Source: Bolinopsis microptera
Lineage: Eukaryota; Ctenophora; Tentaculata; Lobata; Bolinopsidae
Assembly: GCF_026151205.1 (NCBI RefSeq)
Contig: NC_087081.1
Location: forward strand, 11,533,113 to 11,597,112
Direction: 5' to 3'
DNA: 64,000 nucleotides
Part shown: piece after piece, positions 40,583 to 51,052 of the stretch
Numbering within the stretch: position 1 is the stretch's first letter
Layout of the letters: every line of letters begins with the position of its first letter
Made by a program: the position numbers and the translations under genes
Notes under the pieces: model-generated
Seen by the model: the letters and a program-made list of their open reading frames with translations, nothing else
The model's database searches: none
What the model was told of the DNA's origin: nothing

Positions 40583-43500
40583 ATGTCATCAGAATGCAAC
40601 AACGACCTCTTGTTGAGGGATATCAAGCTAGACATAGCAGTACCAGCTGAAGATGAACTTGAGAGAACAGTTGTTATCCCCACCCTCTCTCAGACCTTGA
40701 ATGACATCCGTAATGGTCAAGATGCAGTATCAGAAAATGCTGAAGGCAAATGGTTATGTGGGAAGTGTACAAAAGTCCTTAAGGAGAAGGATAAGGCTAT
40801 TGGTTGTGAAGGTATGTGTTCCAGATGGTTCCATGATCGATGTGTGCTAAGTGAAGAGGAACAACTTAAGTTTTTTGAGGACCAGTCAACAGAACCATGG
40901 CATTGCAAAGAATGTGTACACAGACTTCAAGAATCTATAAGATGGGGCAAGATGATAGGGGAAGAGGAGATAGGAGCAAAACTAGATGAAGTCTATACTG
41001 AGATGATAACTTGGCGCAGCAATTTATTTGAAGTTCCAAGGGGCAGAGCCGGGAAAGACTACATTGAGGAGGTGTCTAGGATTCTCAGTGAGTTTACGTA
41101 TAACACAAAATGGAAACCCTTTTCCTTAAAGCTCGTCCATGTGTTCATGCCTTTGATGCTCCAGCGCCCAACACCAAAATCGAAACCCAAGCAGAACACC
41201 AAATATCTAAAGGAAAGGCTTAAGTTGTGGGCAGACGGTGAAATTGATGCAATTATGAAACAATGCCGTCAAATTCAGGCTCATCTGGACAAAAAGCAAA
41301 AAGACAGGGTAATGAATCATAAGAAAGCTTTCTGCAGATTGATGCTACAAGGGCGAGTCCAGAAAGCCCTTAAGTACATCAATGATGAAGAAAAACTTAG
41401 CAGTGGTGTACATAATCTTACACAAGCAGTCATTGATGAGCTTAAGAAAAAGCACCCAGAAGCTAGCCCTGAACATCCGGAGGTCATGCTAGAGGTCAAA
41501 TCAGAGCTTCCTGATCAAGTAATTTATGAAAGTATTGATGCTGACCTGATTCAGAAAGTGGCAAAAGATCTAGATGGGGCAGGAGGTCCAACAAAGATAA
41601 ATGCCCATATCTTCAAGCATATGATATGCTCAAGATTCCACAGCACTGAATCAGATAAGCTTGCCCAGACAGTAGCTGATCTGACTAAAAAGCTCTGCAC
41701 AGAACAAACTCCATCTAGCTACCTAAAAGAGTTTGTTGCAGGAAGACTTATACCCCTTGACAAAGAGCCTGGCTCTATAGTTCCTGCCATAAGACCTATA
41801 GGAATTGGAGAAGTCCTTCGAAGAATCGTTGCCAAAGCAGTCACAAGAATACTCAAGTTGGACATCCAAATGGCTGCTGGGAGTCTTCAAACATGTTCAG
41901 GGACAGAGTCGGGCATAGAAGCTGCTATTCACGGAATGAAAGCAGTTTTTGAGGACGAAGACTGCGAAGCAGTGTTGTTGATCGATGCCAAGAATGCTTT
42001 TAACTCCCTCAATAGAAAGGTAGCACTAAACAACATAAGAGAACTGTGTCCATCTCTTCATTGCTTCCTCCAAAACTGTTATCAAGATTCAACAGATCTA
42101 TACATAGTGGATGAAAAGGGACAGCTTGAAATCATCAAGGGAGAAGATGGTTCAACCCAAGGCGACCCAGCAGCCATGGCTAAATATGCAATATCAATAA
42201 GACCATTAATGGATGACATCACTAGAAACCAAGACCATGTGTTACCCTTAGCAAAACAAGCCTGGTTTGCAGATGATGGAACAGCAGGGGGAAAACTTCT
42301 TCAGCTTAAGAAGCTCTGGGACACCTTACAACAGTTAGGACCAAAGTATGGTTATTTCCCAAATGCTACAAAGACTGTGTTAATAGTCAAGGACCTAGTA
42401 AATCTTCCTGCAGCTAATGCTATCTTCAAAGACTCAGGGGTTCACATAAAGAGGGACGGAGACAGACACCTTGGGGCTGTAATTGGATCAGAAAGCTACA
42501 GAGACCTTTATGTGAAAAATAAAGTTTCATCCTGGATTGAAGATGTTAAACAACTGGCTGAGATTGCCAAAGAAGAACCTCAAATAGCATATTCTGCTTA
42601 CACTAAAGGGTTGAGTCATAGATGGTCTTTTGTTCAAAGAACAATTGGAGGGATATCAGAGCTGTTTAGACCCCTTGAAGAAGCAATTAGAACAATACTT
42701 CTTCCCTCTATATTCAATCGCCCAGTAACAGACCTAGAGAGAGACATGGTCGCACTACCTCTTAGACACGGTGGCTTAGGAATTCAAAATCCTGTTCATA
42801 CAGCAGACAGAGAATATGAGGCGTCACAGAAAATCACAAAACCTCTGGCTAATCTTATCTATAACCAAGATCATGATCTAGGCAAACTTGACCTCACAGC
42901 TATTGCAAACACCAAAGCAGCACTGAAAGCTGAAAAAGAAAAAGATTTTGCAGCAGAGAGACTCAGAATAGAAAACGCAATAAGTTCTCCAGCAAAGAAA
43001 AGATCGTTTTCACTGGCTACACAAAAAGGCAGTTCATCCTGGCTGTCAGCCCTCCCAATGCAGTCTTATGGTTACTGCTTGAACAAGAAGGACTTTAGAG
43101 ATGGTATATGTTTGCGATATGGCTGGCCTATACAAGATATTGCTAAACACTGTGCGTGTGGAGAAAGAAACTCCGTCGATCATGCCCTTTCTTGTAAAAA
43201 AGGAGGGTATGTTTCCTTTAGACATACAGTGCTTGTAGAAACCGAAGCAGATCTACTACGTGAGGCTAAATGTAGAAACGTTTATACTGAGCCAGCTCTC
43301 TTACCAACGTCTCCAGAACTTCATCCCAAAGGAACTACTACTGACAGCGGAGCAAGGCTAGATATTGTTGCAACTGGATTATATGGCAGGAATGCTAGGA
43401 CTTTCATGGATGTAAGAATAACACACCCAAATGCACCATCAAACCTTAATGTTCCCCTGGACAAGTTGTACAAGAGAAATGAAGAAGAAAAAAAAACTAA

Positions 43501-43810
43501 GTATAACTCACGAGTCATCAACACTGAAAGAGCGTCTTTCATTCCTCCAGTGTTTTCTACAGCAGGGACTACAGCACCAGAATGTGACAGATTTCACAAA
43601 CGTCTTGCTAGATTGATATCAAAGAAGAGAAAGGAGAGCTACACAGATGTTATCAACTACATCAGGACCAAGATATGCTTTGCTATGCTTAAAAGCATAG
43701 TGGTATCAGTTCATGGAGTGAGGAGTCAAGAAGAAAAGAAAGTAACAAAAACGGTTGCTGACACAGCATTTGGACTTATACCTAGTATGACCTCTTATGA
43801 GTGCCGTTAA
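40583..43810 (+). CDS. RLE-type LINE protein: PHD finger, RT and PD-(D/E)xK-like endonuclease
   Basis: One intact frame of 1,075 codons from ATG 40583 (MSSECNNDLL). A PHD-type Cys4-His-Cys3 finger lies at about residues 58-112 (LCGKCTKV, CEGMCSRWFHDRC, WHCKEC). The RT has LLIDAKNAFNSLNR near 461, STQGDPAAMA near 525 and FADDGTAGG near 562. A C-terminal CCHC motif (CACGERNSVDHALSC near 857) is followed by a restriction-like nuclease core (ARLDIVATG near 923, FMDVRI near 941). RT followed by CCHC and RLE is the layout of R2/CRE/NeSL-type LINEs, which often insert at specific sites. The exact clade is uncertain and the PHD finger is unusual. A PHD could bind modified histone tails and steer integration (inference). 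No disabling change is visible, so this copy may be recent or active. Confidence 0.88.
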   Translation: MSSECNNDLLLRDIKLDIAVPAEDELERTVVIPTLSQTLNDIRNGQDAVSENAEGKWLCGKCTKVLKEKDKAIGCEGMCSRWFHDRCVLSEEEQLKFFEDQSTEPWHCKECVHRLQESIRWGKMIGEEEIGAKLDEVYTEMITWRSNLFEVPRGRAGKDYIEEVSRILSEFTYNTKWKPFSLKLVHVFMPLMLQRPTPKSKPKQNTKYLKERLKLWADGEIDAIMKQCRQIQAHLDKKQKDRVMNHKKAFCRLMLQGRVQKALKYINDEEKLSSGVHNLTQAVIDELKKKHPEASPEHPEVMLEVKSELPDQVIYESIDADLIQKVAKDLDGAGGPTKINAHIFKHMICSRFHSTESDKLAQTVADLTKKLCTEQTPSSYLKEFVAGRLIPLDKEPGSIVPAIRPIGIGEVLRRIVAKAVTRILKLDIQMAAGSLQTCSGTESGIEAAIHGMKAVFEDEDCEAVLLIDAKNAFNSLNRKVALNNIRELCPSLHCFLQNCYQDSTDLYIVDEKGQLEIIKGEDGSTQGDPAAMAKYAISIRPLMDDITRNQDHVLPLAKQAWFADDGTAGGKLLQLKKLWDTLQQLGPKYGYFPNATKTVLIVKDLVNLPAANAIFKDSGVHIKRDGDRHLGAVIGSESYRDLYVKNKVSSWIEDVKQLAEIAKEEPQIAYSAYTKGLSHRWSFVQRTIGGISELFRPLEEAIRTILLPSIFNRPVTDLERDMVALPLRHGGLGIQNPVHTADREYEASQKITKPLANLIYNQDHDLGKLDLTAIANTKAALKAEKEKDFAAERLRIENAISSPAKKRSFSLATQKGSSSWLSALPMQSYGYCLNKKDFRDGICLRYGWPIQDIAKHCACGERNSVDHALSCKKGGYVSFRHTVLVETEADLLREAKCRNVYTEPALLPTSPELHPKGTTTDSGARLDIVATGLYGRNARTFMDVRITHPNAPSNLNVPLDKLYKRNEEEKKTKYNSRVINTERASFIPPVFSTAGTTAPECDRFHKRLARLISKKRKESYTDVINYIRTKICFAMLKSIVVSVHGVRSQEEKKVTKTVADTAFGLIPSMTSYECR

Positions 43811-45297
43811 ATTATTAACAGGAAAATTGTTTTAATTTTGGTTGATCGAATGTTTTATATCAGATGTTGATCTCTTAAAGATAGGTGTATATTTTTGCTA
43901 TTATTTCTATGAAAGGGGAGGTACGGATAAAGTACCAAACCTTATTGTGTATATTTGGTTGCAACTCCGGTAAATGATGAAACATGTCTCTTATGAGAGT
44001 GATACCGTGAGTTGCTTCCTTTTTTTTTTTTTTTTTTTTTAAATCAATTACAATTCATTAATGTTACCCATATTAAAAACTATCCAGAATATCTAAGAAT
44101 TTGTATATTATACTTGAGAAAAGATCATGAGGATTAATTGACAATGTCAATTGTCAACCCTTCCAGATCGTTGCTTTTAATAAACGGGTGATACTCGTAA
44201 AATATTTTGTCCAAGAATTCGTCAATGAGTCCAACTCGGTGCGCGTTTTGGTAGGTTATAAATTTACAAAAATAATAATCAAAAGAAATAAATAAACTAG
44301 CAAGCTAGGTAATTGGAATGATTTAAGAGATTTGGTTGGGGAGGCGAGTTATCGTTGTGAAGTACTGTACTACTCACGAAGTACTGTACACGATGTTTTC
44401 AACCCACGAGTCAGAGAGCAAGCTCAACTGACGGCTCCCAGATGGCGTATGCACATGTAGGTGAATCGGTCTGATCAAGTATAGTTGGTTGGGCTGTGAT
44501 TGTATCGACCATGAGAATGATTGGAATGATGATTAATCACTGTACACTCGACTGTCGCATGACTTTTTCAACCCACTCTCTAGGTGGTCCTGAACGACTA
44601 TTCGAAACCCTAACCCTTTAATCTGATCCGGGATCCCAACCTTAACGACCCTAACCCAATTCTTAACAAAAGCATATGCTGAAACCTTAACCCTAACGAG
44701 AAATCTCAGGAAAACAACAATTCAGGAAAACAACAATTTTATTTAGTATCAGTTACAGCAAACAAAAAATATATTTTATATAATATAATATAACTAGGAC
44801 GAACTTTAGTTTAGAAATCGTGGGGGACTTGGAGTAGCAAGAGATTGACTAGAAGGTATATACCTTTTACCAAAAACGTCGAAAAGAATCCTGGGTGATA
44901 CAGGATCGGAGAGTACAGACCATAAAGTTTACGCACCCACCTTTGCCTCCAGAATTCTTGGTTGGTTGAAAATGTATGCTAACTTGGTCGTTTATACTCC
45001 AAGTCCCTTTGTTAAAAGAAGTAATATTATGTACGTCTGGAGTTAACTTCATTCAATAATAACAATATCAATATAGTCAATATCAATATCAGACTAAACT
45101 ATCAAATAAATTATCAAATATTATTTGTTAATTCGATCTGAATAAAAATTTAGTTAAGTTAAGATATTAAATAATTAAAAACATTACAACAAGTGGTTAA
45201 AAACGCCCAAAATTGATCTGAGAGCTTTTCAGTCTATAATACAATCATGATAGTAATATTAAGTGTGTTAAGTGTGTGCTGCTGCGATAAGAATAGA
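43811..45297. other. 3' UTR of the RLE LINE, T21 tract and 3' flank of a minus-strand LINE
   Basis: 43811-44019 is probably the 3' UTR of the RLE LINE. A run of 21 T at 44020-44040 would be a poly(A) tail for an element on the minus strand, perhaps the one ending at 45298, whose 3' UTR would then fill 44041-45297. The latter contains scattered ccctaac-like words at 44608-44694 but no regular telomeric array. No gene seen. Confidence 0.45.
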
Positions 45298-46768
45298 TTA
45301 CTGCAATTTAAAATTGTTTGGATTCCAAGTATCTTTTAAATCAGCAGCCTGTACTTGTAATAATAGTGCCTTGGTTCTCAATTTTATCAAGTTAATGGAA
45401 GTTTCTAGGCAATTGCTTGAGGTTAGAATTTTTTTATGAACAGTGTTCCAAAGTTTGGCTGCAGTGAACAAAAAAGTATTTGATTTATTAAGAAGAATAA
45501 CCGTTAAACTCGTTGTACGGTTTGAAATGTTGATGGCCTCATAAAGGGAGTATGGGCAGTGGTACTTGATAATCTTAGAGAATTCTGAAATGCAATGGTA
45601 CTTGAACAAGTTTTGAACTGTAAGAATTTTTAGTCTATTAAAAATGGGTTTTGTATGCTCCTTTTCAAAATGTTTATGGCCTAATCTTTGCATACCATAT
45701 GGTCTAGTTCTTGCACATGTTGATTGTTTATCTAGATATGAGTCGAGATCACCAAAAAGGATCCTTATACAGTGCTTCTGAGTGATAAAAAGACTGTCAT
45801 TGGACCGTTCCTTGATGACAACACCCCAAACACTTATACCATAACTGAGATGTGATTCAAAAAGAGCATTATATATTTTCAAGTATAGTTCAGCAGGTAT
45901 AGAGTGCCGGATTCTACAGATTGCACCAGTCATGGACCTCAGTTTTTTACGGATGTAGTGCATGTGGGCAATCCAGTTTAGCTTACTATCTATAACAACA
46001 CCTAAGAATTTGGTATCCTTGACTTTAGTGATAACCTTACCATCGATGAATATTGATCTAGATTCATCTAGCAGGTTAGCAAATGGTCTAGTCCGCGCAC
46101 AGGTGTCATCATATTCAGAGGCAGGTTTAAAATGTATGTAGCAGCATTTGGACATGTTGATATGAAGTAGATTACATTTCATGTAAATCGAGACATGTTT
46201 AAGTACTAAGTTGGCTTTTTTATATGTTGCTTCTCTAGATGGTCCTGATATGAAGATATTAGTGTCATCAGCATAAAGTACAAATTTCACCTCACTGTCT
46301 GAAAAACAGTTTACTATATCGTTCATATACAGTAGGAAGAGTAGTGGCCCAAGAATTGACCCTTGTGGTACTCCAAATTTCACGTCCATTGTTACTGATG
46401 GTACATCGTTATACATAACATACTGCTTTCTGTTAGTCAAATAGCTTTTAAGTAAGGTAAGTGCTGAACCCCTAATACCGTAGGAATTTAACTTGCTTAG
46501 AAGAATATTGTGATCAAGGGTGTCAAAGGCTTTGCTCAAGTCAATGAATATGCCCAATACATGTTTATTGCTAGCCAGAGACTTTGTAACGGAGTCTATA
46601 GATTTGTGTAGAGCATGAGTGGTAGAATGGCCTTTTCTAAATCCAAACTGTGAGTCTGTTAGTACACCTTTAGATGTGAAGAAATTATAAAGGCGTTTGT
46701 AAATGATCTTCTCAAAGATTTTTCCAAATAAAGGTAATATTGATGCAGGCCGATAATTTTCAATGCAA
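45298..46768 (-). pseudogene. 5'-truncated LINE reverse transcriptase with CARTRP motifs
   Basis: One open minus-strand frame from the border at about 46768 to the stop at 45298, about 490 codons. It starts inside the RT (ENYRPASILPLFGKIFEKII, FGFRKGHSTTHAL) and contains FIDLSKAFDTLDH, PQGSILGPLLFLLYMND and YADDTNIF. Two separate CARTRP peptides follow (near 46096 and 45710), then TKPIFNRLKILTVQNLFKYH and AAKLWNTVHKK. The type is in the Jockey/CR1/L2 super-group; I cannot place it further. The endonuclease and ORF1 are missing. The upstream break coincides with the TC terminus of the Helitron-like segment at 46769, so truncation may be due to that insertion. Confidence 0.85.
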
Positions 46769-48430
46769 TCTTACTATATATAAAGCGAGACGATATATAT
46801 ATGTGTATATATCCGTGCCATTTTACTGACACCACGGCATCAACTTTAACGCGACTTTCCGCAAAAACCGTAAAACATATACAACTGAAACTTTTTTGAC
46901 TGGGTCAAATGCTTTAATGGCCTTCAAATCAGCATGAAAAAATAAAAAATTGGCCAAGGAATAATAATTTTAGTGCCCAAAATTTGGACTCTCAAGTGGT
47001 GTCAAAAACGCGAATTAAATAGGTAATAATTATTTTAGTCTCTCGAGTCTTGACACCACTTTAGGGTTAGACGGGTTCCTGCTAGTAAGGCTAACTTCTC
47101 TATACGGTCAATGGTCATATCACGTGATCGAGACAGTTTTTCGCCAATATCTCGTCAGGGGAGCATTTTAACCCCATTGCCTATGTCATGGGGGTGATTC
47201 GGAATCAGCGTACGAAAATACATCGATTGAAGTTGGTTTCAACAAGACTGTATGGGGCCCTTTTAGAACAATCTCGAAGAAATTTACTGTACTATAAAGT
47301 GATTTATATTTTAGCACGCTTGCGAGGTAATTGCTTAGTAAGTGCAGAAAATTATTTAATATTTTTTATTGACATACATTGCATGCCACTTTTCGCGCGC
47401 GATATTTGGGATACGAAACATGTACAATGTATCAATTTTTTTTACTGAGCCAATATTTGATCTTGCAAATATTTGTTTATATGTAATAGCGCTCTGTATT
47501 GTAGCGCGATGCACTACTGGGTCGCGCGCGCATCAAATAATGCTTCTCGCAACCACTCGTATGCAGATCGGCGAGATGCGAAGGATTGACATCGTGAATC
47601 AACGCTCTGTACTACCATGCTGGCCGCGCCGCGCATGGAATGATGGTTTTTGTAACCATGAAGCTATACTACAAATACGATTAAAAAATATTGGCAATGT
47701 TGTAATTATTTAAGAATCAAAAGTAGAATTTATTGACTTGTTATAAATATGATAATAATTTTGGAGGACTTCGCCGCTTCGACGCGACGCGACGCGCGAA
47801 CTAGTCGATCGTTGCTCTGCTTCGCAGAGAAACGATTTTGACGGATTGACATCGTCAATTAAATGATAATTTTATTGTGTATTTTGATTGTGACCCACAA
47901 TCTATTCAATTTGTTATTTGCTGTTATTAAATTTATTTGTTATTTCAATTTTCTAATAATTTTTTGTTCTATTATATGCAATTGAAGCTGAAGATACTCG
48001 AAAAGGGCGCCGCGCAAAGGAATTTATATATATTGCGCTTGGTAAATCAGGCTTCAGGGAGAAATCCGAATTTTAACATTTTTACTTTTGATCTCTTTAA
48101 AAGCGATTTCAGTTATAATTCTTTTTAGCTAGTACTTTTGCTTCGAAGTGAAGCAAGCGTGATTATGTGCGCGTCAAAACAGCTACTTCCTTGGCAAATA
48201 TAAACGAATTATTTAATGGGGGTGTATTTTGTTAAGAAATATGATATAGAAAGTACTTTTTAAGTTTGACTTGTCAATGCTGAAAATTTATTAATTGGTT
48301 TATTGCTGTCAATACTTGTATCACGTGGTGACCCCCACGGTCGCTTCACTGTAGCGTCTTCGACGCTACAGGGGGAGCCGCGCACTTCGTGCGCGGCGGG
48401 TCATACAACGCACAACGTATGACAAGTCAA
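46769..48430 (+). mobile_element. Helitron-like or other non-autonomous element, tentative
   Basis: The segment begins TCTTACTATATATAAAGCGAG exactly where the LINE homology stops, between A and T, like a Helitron 5' end (TC). It contains no significant ORF. Its right part carries GC-rich palindromes with a TTC loop in AT-rich DNA: gtagcgtc-ttc-gacgctac near 48351, gccgcgcac-ttc-gtgcgcggc near 48372, and ctctgc-ttc-gcagag near 47816. The phrase gattgacatcgtcaat recurs near 47843 and 48756 (and a variant near 47584). A terminal CTRR is not clear, so the 3' end is a guess; the repeats suggest the unit may continue to about 48780. Confidence 0.35.
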
Positions 48431-50050
48431 TACCGAGTACAAAAATATGACTCAACTCACCACTAATGCAGAATTTGCATTTGATGATTAGGTATGCACG
48501 AAAAGAAACTTCAACTGCAACTGTTACATTGCCACGCTTTCATAATTTTCTGTTACCTGGTGATGACATTTCCATTCCCTTCAAACACATTTTATTCGTT
48601 TGATCCAACTAAATCACACCAAGCATTTTAAATATTTACAGAAATGTTTGTAGCGCGATGCGTTACTGTGCCGCGCCGCGCACTCAATGAGGCTTCTCTG
48701 GCTAGATCGGCGGGATGCGCTACTGTGCCGCGCCAAGCTGCCATGAATTGACATCGTCAATTAAACAGAAATGCTATGAGCATATGCAATATGAAATCAA
48801 TATCATTTTATGTTTTACTGGGCGGCGCTCAGCCTGTCATTCCGCCGAATCTTTATTATGAACATAATAGCCCCAGGTAATTTATGTTGGGCGTATTTTT
48901 CTACTCTTATTCCAAAATTCCTCATGTTACAGTAGTATGAAAACGCTTCCCTGAGGAAATGTGAACGAAAACTGCCATAAACCTGTTATGTCAATAGTGA
49001 CAGGTTTTATTTTTGACAGGTTTTATTTTTGTCCATACCCACGATCTTCCGGATGCAATCAAAGAATGCTGAGCTGCCGTGGATATAGCCCACTATTTGT
49101 ATTCTGCTCCATGACCTTTACTTTTTTAGGGCTCGGGAGCAAGTTATTTTTGTCTAGAATCAGGCCACTGTTCTTAATCTTACTCTTAGTGATTACATCA
49201 AGTGTGTCCTTGCTGCTCTTAACTGTTTTATGGATAAGATTTCTTTCACAGTTTCGATTTCACCTTATGCTTACTGTTTATAAACAAATGAAGATATGGA
49301 GGTATCAGGAATGACAGGCTGAGCCAGGAGCCTGTATCTTCCGAAGGCACCTTTCAGTGGTACACTGTAAGCCGAAGTACTATTTATTTTCCACTATACT
49401 AATACAGGTTGAGGAAACCTTTTTTAGCAATATAATTTACATGGGGATTGAACCACACATTTTCATCTTGTTTCAAGCATAATTGATTCCCCAATTCTCG
49501 TAATTACCTCATTTAATACACTCCAAAAATAGAATTCATTTACTAAACGGTCCGAGTCAGCTAAATAATTAGAAAAGCGTGATTGAGGGTTAAATGAAGA
49601 GGGTCTCTGCCAATATATCACGAATCTTCATAGTACACTTCTTCAGTGCATCTATATTCTACGATTTTACATTGTAATGTACGGAAAACTATAGTACTAG
49701 ATACTATGTTAGGAAAAAGATAGATACTATACCTGGAAAAAACCTATATTATAAAATACTTTAATATGGTTGCCCCCGGCCCCCCCCCCCCCCTCAAACC
49801 TGCTAATCTTTCTTGGATATCTTTTTGTTAGGTGTATCTGCCTTATCTAGTCACGTTAAGGGGCCTGCTAATAATTAATTAAATTATTAGCTATTTAAGA
49901 TTTAATAATAAAAATATCTAGTCAGGATTTAATTTGCAGTTATAAACTTCTGGTTTTAAACCAATTACAACACTACAAATCTATTACATTTATTGAGGAC
50001 CCCTAGTGGGACATCACACCTCAATAGAATGTAACAACAATTGCAGATTG
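48431..50050. other. Non-coding spacer before the CR1-like LINE
   Basis: It contains GC-rich words related to the preceding segment (gcgcgatgcgttactgtgcc near 48653), a duplicated caggttttatttttg near 49000-49036, and a C14 run near 49780. An open frame of 117 codons at 48961-49314 has a hydrophobic stretch but no recognisable domain and is not called. Confidence 0.45.
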
Positions 50051-50091
50051 TTTTAATACTTTCAACACTACTATATAACAAATAATTTGAG
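50051..50091 (+). repeat. 41-bp leader shared with the RLE LINE (copy 2)
   Basis: Identical to 40522-40562. Here it ends 7 bp before the ATG at 50099 (ttcaggg lies between). Confidence 0.95.
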
Positions 50092-50098
50092 TTCAGGG

Positions 50099-51052
50099 AT
50101 GGAAGAAAAGAATGTACCCGAGAGGGCGCCGACGCTAAAGAAGAAACGACAAGTAAAGATAAGCCCCTCAAAAGCTAAGTCAACAGCTGAGGATGTTTCT
50201 GCGCCTGCTGCAGAAGAAAAATACTGCCCATGTGAAATCTTTATGGCTGATGAGTTATCTGTGGAATGTGAAGCCTGTAAGTTGTTCTGGCATTCAAGTT
50301 GTGTTGGCCTGTCTGGGTTGACAGATGATATGTTAGGACATCTGACTAACTGGAAGTGTCCCATTTGCTTTGTGGCACCCCACACAGTTAAGGACACTGA
50401 TGACCAGAGAGCTGTCAGGGCTATTGTCAAAGAAGAGCTCCAGAAGTTCACACCAGCTTTGGCGAACTCCTTAAAAACAGTTCTAAACAACAGCACTGAC
50501 AAAAGTGTGAAAAAAGCTGTTAGTCTCTATTCAGATATTACAGCTAAGTCTCAACAAACTGTTCTGAAAAATCTCAGAAGTTCAGAAACAACCAAAGAAG
50601 TTGTCCAGCAGGTACAACGTAACATTGATGCAGATAGGGTGGAGAGAGAAAGAAAGAAGAAAAATGTCTGCATCCTGAAGGTACCGGAAAGCACCAAAAA
50701 CAGTGTCAAAGATCGTGAAAAAGAAGACATCGACTTTTGCATCAACTCACTTGAGATGGAAAAGGGAGACATTGTGTCCTGCTTTAGAGCTGGCAGAGTC
50801 AATAAAGACATACCAGAGTACTGCAGGCCCCTTATTGTCAAACTCTATGACATAGAAGACGTAAAGTACTACACGAATGGAGGGAGAGGAATCCGGTCAA
50901 AGAGTGGTCATTGGATAAACAAAGATTTGTGCAGAGCTGACCGTAAGGCAAATTTTCAAGCACGAGAGGAAGCAGAGAAGAGGAAAAAGCAGAAGAACAC
51001 AGAGAAGAGTCAGAAGATCGAAGAGAAGGAAGCTACAGTTGCAAAGGAATAA
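50099..51052 (+). CDS. CR1-like LINE ORF1: PHD finger and coiled coil
   Basis: 317 codons from ATG 50099 (MEEKNVPERAPTLKK) to TAA 51050-51052. A basic N-terminus (KKKRQVKISPSKAK) precedes a Cys4-His-Cys3 PHD-type finger at about residues 42-92 (CPCEIFMADELSVECEAC, FWHSSC, WKCPIC). A probable coiled coil (about 105-200) leads to a basic stretch RERKKKNVCILKVPES and an RRM-like/C-terminal module found in esterase-free CR1/L2 ORF1 proteins (DIDFCINSLEMEKGDI, CRPLIVKLYD). The tail is Lys/Glu-rich. ORF1 proteins bind element RNA and act as chaperones in the particle. The stop codon overlaps the open frame of ORF2. Confidence 0.82.
   Translation: MEEKNVPERAPTLKKKRQVKISPSKAKSTAEDVSAPAAEEKYCPCEIFMADELSVECEACKLFWHSSCVGLSGLTDDMLGHLTNWKCPICFVAPHTVKDTDDQRAVRAIVKEELQKFTPALANSLKTVLNNSTDKSVKKAVSLYSDITAKSQQTVLKNLRSSETTKEVVQQVQRNIDADRVERERKKKNVCILKVPESTKNSVKDREKEDIDFCINSLEMEKGDIVSCFRAGRVNKDIPEYCRPLIVKLYDIEDVKYYTNGGRGIRSKSGHWINKDLCRADRKANFQAREEAEKRKKQKNTEKSQKIEEKEATVAKE

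Noticed and set aside
44600..44700. Telomere-like ccctaac words
   Set aside because: They are irregularly spaced and mixed with unrelated sequence; no tandem (TTAGGG)n array is present.
48961..49314. 117-codon ORF with a hydrophobic stretch
   Set aside because: No domain, no start context or splice support, and a duplicated AT-rich word inside it; likely chance.
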